Source: Myxococcales bacterium (GTDB lineage Bacteria > Myxococcota > Myxococcia > Myxococcales > Myxococcaceae). Taken from it: a DNA stretch of 20,466 bases. Location: the NCBI GenBank assembly GCA_003153055.1, contig PMBV01000398.1:46744-67209 (forward strand), in the 5' to 3' direction. Each line of letters opens with the position of its first letter. Positions within the stretch are counted from its first letter, which is position 1. The notes below the pieces were generated by a model that saw nothing but the letters and a program-made list of their open reading frames with translations, ran no database searches and was not told the DNA's origin. Below are positions 17,501 through 20,466 of this stretch, one piece after another. The translations under genes and the position numbers were made by a program.

Positions 17501-18112
17501 GGCTTGGTCGAGCGCGGGCATCTTGTAGCCCCGGGCCACCGCGGCCACCTCGACGATGGCGGGGAGGATGCGGGTGGTGAAGCCGCTGACGCCGCGTCGT
17601 TCGACCTCGGGCAGTATGGCCGCCGTCTTGATGGCCTCGGACACGACGGCCCCGATGCGCGAGGCCGGGGTGGGGGAGAAGCCGTAGAGGCGGACGTCGT
17701 AGAGGTAAACGGCCAGGCGCTCGCCGTCGCCGTCGAAGGCCACCTTGAAGGTGATGGGGGTCTTCTCGGGGCCCCGGAGCCAGGCCTGGACCTCGAGGTG
17801 CCCAGGGCGGAAGTGGAGCTTGACGTCGTCGAGCTCGGACACCTTGGGGGCGAGGGCGCGGACCTCGCGCTGAATGATTTCGGCGTCGACCGAGAGCTCG
17901 AGGGTGCCGAAGTCGAGCTTCTTCTTCTGGTACTTGGCCGCACCGCCCGAGAGGTTCAGGGGGAAGGTGATGTCGGGAATCTGGAGCGCGAATTCGGTGA
18001 TGGTCACCCCGGGCTTGAGCTTCAGCTCGGGGAAGCCCACGAAGGCACGACGGTCTACCAGCCTCAGCTCGGGGCCCGGGACTCGCTCGCTCGTCTTCTC
18101 TCGGTCAGCCAT
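8582..18112 (-). CDS. giant TPR-repeat protein (3176 residues)
   Basis: An uninterrupted 9.5-kb gene. Residues 1-70 start MADREKTSERVPGPELRLVD. Residues 70-220 are a beta-rich domain (LELSVDAEIIQREV, LHFRPGHLEVQAWLRG, LAVYLYDVRLYG, GLRLRF) whose pattern recalls tubular lipid-binding domains such as DUF2993/LmeA; this is an impression, not a search result. From about 243 to 2960 the chain is almost entirely TPR-like helix pairs (for example AYQQAIELAGP, ALALAPRSPIAFAGL, AYEALANLKLPPAERQEAW), which at 34 residues each would be about 80 repeats forming a very long superhelix. The last 165 residues form a separate domain with LVLGVGALSVFGPPELSFLL. No signal peptide or membrane helix is seen, so a cytoplasmic scaffold is the simplest reading. 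The frame is open to an ATG at 18337, but that extension crosses a hairpin region and looks non-coding. No strong Shine-Dalgarno precedes 18112, so the start is moderately secure. Confidence 0.88.
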   Translation of the reverse strand: MADREKTSERVPGPELRLVDRRAFVGFPELKLKPGVTITEFALQIPDITFPLNLSGGAAKYQKKKLDFGTLELSVDAEIIQREVRALAPKVSELDDVKLHFRPGHLEVQAWLRGPEKTPITFKVAFDGDGERLAVYLYDVRLYGFSPTPASRIGAVVSEAIKTAAILPEVERRGVSGFTTRILPAIVEVAAVARGYKMPALDQARLAEAVVSSKGLRLRFSSGGLPPSGVPDEELLLTLEGARAFADAEELLAEGKLQEARAAYLKLGDATEAHPFAVERLLTLLVADPQAHELVLDIAASLARRRDRSATAIWAEGVVRERRGEFARASERYLALSALSRRFQEDAGAFFAAEAAARASRDHAPQLAVKALHELLGLKPDHLPSLKALARASDQAKDRAGAIRAYRRLAALARDAADAADAHVHLARLCAETEDDLAGARLHCEAALRLAPDHPEALLQLGQLCYRGGEWLRAIKALDRLRDVAMARHEVDRIGRANLMAGLVWETGLKQPENALLRFREAASLLPGEPEPLYLAARVADSLGKVQEAVAGYQQAIELAGPAPRTDDILKAAHASHHALARLLKTRLGEPTRAREHLEAALLLDPKDTAALDELLPFYRASGKAEELAQACEKSAAIIDDVPKRAALWAEAGELYRGRLNQPDKAERLLSQALEADPKCRPALEGLLALAESRRDGGQLCRCLKALALLADDVKERVRHYRRLAVAARDLSFDLELAAFAYREVLRVEPDDLPMLGELTALERRRADMAGLCWALEQRARVAEQLQDKRLAAAALRELSQVLDTRLGRAGEAMVALEKATRLFPEPNTLLELATLSLRVERPLNARRALEDVLAMLPPHAPPEKVAEVRARLGRACELLGDKDAARENYAVAFPLRRLDDELARRLEVLYTDGHYTQPLIELWAARAQALVQVGRAQDAAPLFFKSALAAIEAKDSAGAMLRLSAALEASPTGDHAGQALEAMATLELGRGEPLEAARLYARRASLATGRDAARWYFAAARLNQGTPKEPGLLTKALEQDEGYLPARLRRGELAEASNPHEALADFEAVLLTEWRDDDAVTPFTLDVAALTKRAASAAQRSGQYDSARRYLSRYAAQRPGDLDAQLDLAGLLRKAGAMEPLVDLLGELWPQLAGEARLAARREYAEGALALGRSAAAVEALRSILSEAPVDEWAASRLLALLPADDAHLIERLDLVSRLVATAKGEVRSELLTHRAELHRSLGDATAARADLFEAAELSPRPLPLLRALAEYAREAKDEIGELETWRVALERAGHDTLILQQAAPRLFALAAARLASDDVARARNAYEALANLKLPPAERQEAWYGVARAARAGADLRRAEQALLEASTSGPVPRRVDALLERANLLEARDAKDEAVQAFSGALALAPRSPIAFAGLTRVLRSLTDWEGLAEVLATAAAQAPKSEAVPLYEELASLYFERLNESGPGESALRRVVALDTTNVGARRRLAAILLGRGELADAGALLEDAAKHLGPSEAAAALREAAGLAQRAHDSAKELRLLRAAHELQPATGVALERLADALYLHGAIREALPLQRQVAEAARFDDAPDEAERVYLRLADLALEVNDRPLAEATLTRLMEERPLNTQAVERLAALKGEVDPRAAIELLARHFQSLGPSPRATERLVGLARDAGRRPEELELTVRLYRLAAAASDAPLAIRHELVTVLRAADRTAELMSELHQVAQLSVTLGEVASALEAWDEESRLAEAAGRIDDALRTIAVMAELAEEEERSTEAAGLLVRAAHLLRDAKLDLASAAAALEHAWELRPLLETATEGVELARRRTDREAELDWTERRLGLLEGHEKADAFVALARLHLGLPAEGPSDAAELAQAPMLAPEQAEAALRQALELDAAHPRAQTMLLALFERQDRVGDVAAWYEEAAQRATEPKAKAELLLNAATLYHERAGRPHEAAAALLAARAADPDDLSLTTRVANLLAELGRRQDAADFDALLLEHDPFHSSFERHVAWLEELGEHLSLAALYSRRAGAQSESEAAGTWLQAADAFQRAGASERAQLCEDQAFEASASNREAFERLTERAKDDPRRFAELLALRAGAVPGEASTLLKQRAEVLSSRGDPLLAAAAWDDYLVLVTDDLGALAERANLAAQGGGPRASQPFDRRLVQLGGDSLPLATRLTAWARLGQAAMESQAWHDAVDAFEAVVTSDPDGPKGNAVLTALSEAYARLDDADGQYRTTLKAAKAGTGAEADALFRRALSFHGEPERAWDALAWLLERHPGEEGLYEKGLLALSRQGRVGEAVALHERHAAATGGRQASKALAAAARLAQTELHDEARAYELFLEASRVDPEDLDAASNALNEARGRGDVPQVESLLRRLAAHADELRSSAFTLELAASLEARGEWAEARGALEPLRQHGPSGAGYAQALAALERLARAANDLEALVELQVALGELEPAEGRAARFLDVARLWQRSGRLDKALAAAHQALAAHPTREGLVLLADLGRAQGQHDEVARALGLLAELSEGAERADALFSSVDEWDAAGEPGRAKAVLERAFVEARGHRTVEAFATRFLELGAPRRAFEVGFRAALEGGRAQRALELADAADERPSILEALKELSFAAPSSTEASRYAELLRAAGDVEGLSQLAQVASSTTPLVAVALWRELALDHDRADAAEALAQAGETASLASTERPAVLAVLLAHLDALPREQQPAILARAAHLLPEHRNVALRSLATIETELGHPAAAVASLGALIETEADPVARAALRVEQGTLQLRGLDNQAAARAAFEQALVDDSTQLEAVKALVRLFSDGPADRYVAAVEKLRALAGEEAVAPLRESLADAYEGLDRLEEASELLAQMGDEPMLLRRRARLAEALGRRAESLELLERAATTRAELEAVLEGYLDAELVPFAARLSERLMAEGPLGPRTLRLVAERLAPTQQGAAVAARAFVNLLGAQPVDAHGWTLFAEALRLSGDATGAVMADGFGAALTVPSGPAPSVPLVPLARIEPSSTPPPPGCVLLTDAAMPRLTSTLGEILQRLGASHVSVALNPAGGVEAFLAENNRLVLGVGALSVFGPPELSFLLALALELGSAGVQLQSTGAVEGFDEATLKAFRAAPASLAACRVVAHLDRSVRGSDPRAVNVARVLTTSPSFRVLTSVALARLQEG
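8587..8592 (-). promoter_or_regulatory. ribosome-binding site of the lipoprotein gene
   Basis: AGGAGG on the minus strand, 4 nt before the ATG at 8582 and inside the last codons of the giant TPR gene. It fixes the lipoprotein start at the TGATG overlap rather than at the longer open frame. Confidence 0.8.
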
Positions 18113-18257
18113 GGGTGAGGCAGTGGTGAACCGTACCACCGGGTGAGCGACTCGGGAATTTACGAGCCACACGCGGAGCGAAAGGGCTCGACTACGAAGG
18201 GTGGCTCCTTGAGCAATGCCCACGTGCGACTTCGGCCCCGGCGCAATTTCGGGCGTT

Positions 18258-18286
18258 GACGTTTTTCGGAAATGAACGAAAACGTC
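18258..18286. promoter_or_regulatory. hairpin enclosing the start codon of a small ORF
   Basis: GACGTTTTTCG (18258-18268) pairs with CGAAAACGTC (18277-18286) as a 10-bp stem with one bulged T and an 8-nt loop, GAAATGAA. The ATG of the truncated ORF (18272-18274) lies in this loop. An alternative, mutually exclusive pairing uses TTTTCGGA (18263-18270) with TCCGAAAA (18292-18299). The element is AT-rich against a GC-rich background and lies 146 nt upstream of the giant TPR gene's start, so it may be an operator or attenuator for either direction. Confidence 0.4.
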
Positions 18287-18466
18287 ACCAATCCGAAAAT
18301 GCAGCCTCAACTCGTCCTGCCAAAGTCGCCCAAGCACGATGCAGCTCGAGACACCTTGCTGGAGGTGTGGCTGGCATCACGGCTGGAGCGCGCGGGGTTC
18401 AGCGCCAGAGTCCAAGAGCCCGACATCGGTCTCGAGGTGCAGGGGACGGAAGTCGGAGTGGCCTGA
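18272..18466 (+). pseudogene. truncated small ORF, possible nuclease-like remnant
   Basis: Open frame of 64 codons from ATG 18272 (a second ATG at 18299) to TGA at 18464-18466. The product is not low-complexity like the antisense shadows. It has a helix-like stretch HDAARDTLLEVWLASRLERA, then GFSARVQEPDIGLEVQGTEV, and stops after GVA. The spacing of PD and a following E-x-G-x-A strand recalls the start of PD-(D/E)XK nuclease-fold proteins, in which a Lys would come next; the stop codon falls just there. No continuation is seen in the other two frames. I read it as the 5' fragment of a degraded accessory gene. It could instead be a small real protein or a chance ORF; the shortness makes this a weak call. 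Confidence 0.35.
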
Positions 18467-18545
18467 CAACGTGGTCGTCCATGCGGGGCGGGTGAGGTCG
18501 CCGCGTTGCCCGGAAGACAGGACGGTGAGAGCAAGCCTTGAAGTG

Positions 18546-18594
18546 CGAGGTGGGGCTGGTGCCTCCCGGCCGAGGCGGTCTGACCAGCCCCTCG
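18546..18594. repeat. GC-rich hairpin
   Basis: CGAGGTGGGGCTGGT (18546-18560) can pair with ACCAGCCCCTCG (18583-18594), giving 12 bp with a two-base TG bulge around a 22-nt loop. The right half is reused in the longer inverted pair with 18815-18837, so the two structures are alternatives. Confidence 0.5.
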
Positions 18595-18837
18595 ACCCGA
18601 GACCGGAGTGTGCACACGTGACACGAGGTCCGAGCCCGTTCTCGTGGGCCAGCCCAATCAGCCACTCGACCAGGGGCGAGGTGGGCGAGGGTCCCCCGCA
18701 ATAGTACCAATGGTACCATTCGCACGCGCCTCGCAGCCGATGTAACCATTGGTACTATTGCTGGAGACCTGCCCCCAACTCAGGCCTTCAATCGGGGACC
18801 ATCACCTGCCGTGCCGAGGGGCTGGTCTGACCGCCCC
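18572..18837. repeat. 23-bp outer inverted repeat pair enclosing a structured 266-bp segment
   Basis: Arms at 18572-18594 and 18815-18837 are inverted copies matching at 21 of 23 positions; the core GACCAGCCCCTCG is perfect in the left arm's sense. Inside lie a 7-bp pair GGTCCCC/GGGGACC (18690-18696 with 18794-18800), the 22-bp AT-rich inverted pair at 18698-18761, and a perfect palindrome GTGTGCACAC (18608-18617). The three pairings are nested in compatible order, as in a folded RNA or a small non-autonomous element. No target-site duplication is visible outside the arms. Confidence 0.5.
18698..18761. repeat. AT-rich 22-bp inverted repeat with 20-nt spacer
   Basis: Arms 18698-18719 and 18740-18761 match at 20 of 22 positions, and the outer 15 bases plus one GC pair (CAATAGTACCAATGG against CCATTGGTACTATTG) are perfect. 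The left arm also carries its own 12-bp perfect palindrome AATGGTACCATT (18709-18720). The ACCAATGG/ACCATTGG core recurs three times. Its low GC content stands out in this genome. It could be an operator for a dimeric or ribbon-helix-helix regulator, a recombination site, or the stem of a transcript; no regulator or recombinase gene is adjacent. Confidence 0.7.
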
Positions 18838-19139
18838 GCGCCCAGGGCCCAAACGCCGCCGTCCTCCCTGGGCCAGCCTGCCCATGTCAGACATCCGTCC
18901 GCCCATGGAGGAAGCACGCGACCCCATTGACCAACCGAGGCGACTCCACGCGGCACCGCTCCATCACGGGAGGGCAGCGCGGCGCGAACCGACACCCGCG
19001 TGTCTTCGCGCGAACCCGTGAATCAGGTTGCGAGACGGCCCTGAGGCGGAAGTGAGGCCCGTGGCGCCGCCCAGCGCTTGCCTCGCACAGCTCGGAACTG
19101 CCGCTGGTGGACCTGGCGCCCTGCGCCTCGGGCCGCCGG

Positions 19140-20237
19140 CTACCAGTCGCCGTGGTGATCGTCGGGCCTGGCCGGCCGATGCCCCCAGTGGCCCGGCCTC
19201 GGCTCGTCGAACTCTCGGTCGCCGTCGTGATCGTCCTCGCAGTCGTGATGAGGAATCGCCGCCGCCAGGGCGTCCAGCACCTCCCCATTGACCTCGCCAT
19301 TCTCCACGAGGTTCGGGGAGGACCACCCTCCGTCCGCCGTCTGGCGAGAGAGGAGGAACTCGAGCGCTCCAGCTCTGGCCCGATGGACCTCGCGGCTGTC
19401 AGGTGACGCCAGCAGTCCCCTCAGCACGAAGGCCGTCGTCTGGAAGTCGCCGTCGGCCCAGGACCCGTCCGTCGCCTGCGCCTGCAGGAGATGTCGGCGA
19501 AGCTCGTCGCGGGAGTGTCTGATGGTCCTGCTCTCGAGCTCGGAGAGCGCCTCCAGGAGCGCGCCCTGGGAGAGGAGCGTGTAGTCGGTTCCCCCCAGGG
19601 GGAGATTCTCCCAGTCCGCTCGTCGGGCGACCACCTCGAGGGCGAGGCTCCGGGCGTAGTCCTCTTGATCGACGGCCAGCGCGACTTCGATCTGCACCGC
19701 GGCATCCCAGCCGGCGAGCGAGAGTCGAGCCAGGTCGTGGTCGGCGAGCGCCGCGCCAGTGGGGAATTGCGCACGGATGTCCTCGAAGTAGGAACGGGCT
19801 CGCGCGGCGAGGGTATGATCGAAGGTGGCCTCGGACAGGTCCGTCAGAAGAAGCAGATCTCCGAAGGACCGCCGGCCGGTCGGATTGGCATCGTACCGGC
19901 TGATGACCTGGGCTGCTGCACAGCTGGCGCCGACGACGGAGGCCCTCTGTCTGGTGACCTTGTAGGCCTCCACCAGCCCGCGCGCCGAGGCGCCTTGCGT
20001 GTTCTGGTAGGCCACACCGGAGCCCACCTCCCACTCCCATGCGCAGAGGTATTGGCCGGCGCCCGTGTCTCCGTTGGTGTAGGAGCCCTCCAGGGAGAGT
20101 TGATGATCAGCGGCGCGGACGATCCCCGCTCTGAGCGCGGATGAGCGCTCTCGCTCGTCGGCGTACGCCACCGGCGACAGCCAGGAGATCGCTGCGGACA
20201 AGACCACGACGGCCGGGATGACGGACTTCGCTCTCAT
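19140..20237 (-). CDS. secreted alpha/alpha-toroid (squalene cyclase/prenyltransferase repeat) protein
   Basis: Protein of 365 residues. The signal peptide (MRAKSVIPAVVVLSAAISWL..., cleavage likely after AYA at 26) exports it. The body is helical with repeats of the squalene-cyclase/prenyltransferase superfamily, which form an alpha-alpha barrel: QW-like motifs QATDGSWADGDFQTTAFVLR (252-271) and SRQTADGGWSS (297-307), each followed by a helix. Known enzymes of the superfamily act on isoprenoids inside cells; an exported version lacking a DDTAE or DxDD motif is more likely a binding or processing protein of unknown substrate. The C-terminal 36 residues (330-365) hold 7 His and 12 Asp/Glu, including an EF-hand-like loop at 334-345. 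The start at 20237 has GGAGGGGG upstream; the frame continues 47 codons further but without a signal-like start. It is a single gene, and no terminator is evident. Confidence 0.8.
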   Translation of the reverse strand: MRAKSVIPAVVVLSAAISWLSPVAYADERERSSALRAGIVRAADHQLSLEGSYTNGDTGAGQYLCAWEWEVGSGVAYQNTQGASARGLVEAYKVTRQRASVVGASCAAAQVISRYDANPTGRRSFGDLLLLTDLSEATFDHTLAARARSYFEDIRAQFPTGAALADHDLARLSLAGWDAAVQIEVALAVDQEDYARSLALEVVARRADWENLPLGGTDYTLLSQGALLEALSELESRTIRHSRDELRRHLLQAQATDGSWADGDFQTTAFVLRGLLASPDSREVHRARAGALEFLLSRQTADGGWSSPNLVENGEVNGEVLDALAAAIPHHDCEDDHDGDREFDEPRPGHWGHRPARPDDHHGDW

Positions 20238-20241
20238 GAAT

Positions 20242-20249
20242 CCCCCTCC
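20242..20249 (-). promoter_or_regulatory. ribosome-binding site of the toroid protein gene
   Basis: GGAGGGGG on the minus strand; the GGAGG core ends 7 nt before the ATG at 20237. It selects the start that yields a signal peptide over the upstream in-frame ATG at 20378. Confidence 0.8.
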
Positions 20250-20466
20250 GTAAGACCCTGCACGCCCTGGAGAACCCAGGCAGGCGGGTCGAAGGCATTG
20301 AAGACCAAGTCGGGACGAAACGGGCGGCCCCGCGTGAGGCAGCGGTCGAACTCTGTGGCAGCCAGCCGACGGAGTCAACGCGCGCAGTGCGCCCCAAACT
20401 CCGCTCTAAGGATTCGGAACTGGCTCGCTGGCCCCTTGCTGAGACGCGGTCGACCGAGGTTGCCGC

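Larger units (their letters stand above)
18467..19139. other. 673-nt intergenic region without an intact gene
   Basis: No open frame here has family similarity, a convincing start or the region's usual codon pattern; the frames present encode Arg/Pro/Ser-rich shadow-like sequence. The left 370 nt hold several nested inverted repeats, given as separate entries. The right part (about 18840-19139) shows nothing I can name; the stretch just beyond the stop of the toroid gene has only short GC palindromes (GGCGCC twice) and no clear terminator with a T-run. Confidence 0.6.

Noticed and set aside
16391..18118. Plus-strand open frame of 575 codons
   Set aside because: Antisense to the N-terminal part of the giant TPR gene, low-complexity Gly/Glu-rich product, no family features.
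18113..18337. 75-codon N-terminal extension of the giant TPR protein
   Set aside because: It is not signal-like, crosses the AT-rich hairpin and overlaps the divergent small ORF; MADREK at 18112 is the more natural start.
18572..18837. Orphan retron msr-msd with the outer repeats as a1/a2
   Set aside because: The size is similar to myxobacterial retron RNAs, but no reverse transcriptase gene is near and I see no recognisable branching-G context.
20350..20378. Sigma-70-like promoter for the toroid gene (TTGACT, 17-nt spacer, CAGAGT) on the minus strand
   Set aside because: The -35 is good but the -10 matches only three of six bases; not better than chance in the 229-nt upstream region.
1..20466. 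CRISPR arrays, tRNA or rRNA genes, complete insertion sequences
   Set aside because: No regularly spaced direct repeats, cloverleaf-like or rRNA-like segments, or transposase motifs were seen on either strand.

Overview
The window is a GC-rich, densely coded stretch that looks like a chromosome of a myxobacterium (Myxococcota). The signs are a eukaryotic-type Ser/Thr kinase followed by a TPR/PEGA two-helix membrane protein, Asp/Ala/Gly-rich lipoproteins, a rhomboid fused to TPRs, a giant TPR protein and strong third-position G/C bias. The bias opens very long antisense reading frames, which I treat as shadows. Family or genus cannot be fixed from this sequence alone.

Layout. (1) 48-4161, minus strand: a tight three-gene operon of membrane Ser/Thr kinase, TPR-PEGA membrane protein and PstS-like lipoprotein. 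The last two genes overlap by 7 nt. (2) 4405-7970, plus strand: maleylacetoacetate isomerase (GTG start), a rhomboid protease with a long TPR-containing C-terminal extension (GTG start), and an RpoH-like alternative sigma factor. (3) 7980-18112, minus strand: a 3176-residue protein made mainly of TPR-like repeats, with distinct N- and C-terminal domains. Its stop codon overlaps the start of a small lipoprotein gene (TGATG). The lipoprotein gene converges on the sigma gene with 9 nt between stop codons. (4) 18113-19139: about 1 kb with no intact gene. It holds a 64-codon truncated ORF whose start codon sits in a hairpin loop, and a nested set of inverted repeats, including an AT-rich 22-bp inverted pair and a 23-bp outer pair. 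(5) 19140-20237, minus strand: a secreted alpha/alpha-toroid (prenyltransferase/squalene-cyclase repeat) protein with an acidic, His-rich tail. The last 229 nt hold its upstream region and no recognisable gene.

How the genes may work together (inference): the kinase operon has the layout of a signalling unit in which the exported PstS-like lipoprotein could supply the ligand-sensing domain that the kinase lacks. The giant TPR protein and its coupled lipoprotein are probably made in a fixed ratio and may act in one envelope-linked assembly. Rhomboid and sigma factor are adjacent, but nothing in the sequence proves a functional link. The most unusual items are the giant TPR protein with its N-terminal domain resembling tubular lipid-binding folds, the kinase/PEGA/PstS-like operon, and the structured non-coding island at 18546-18837.
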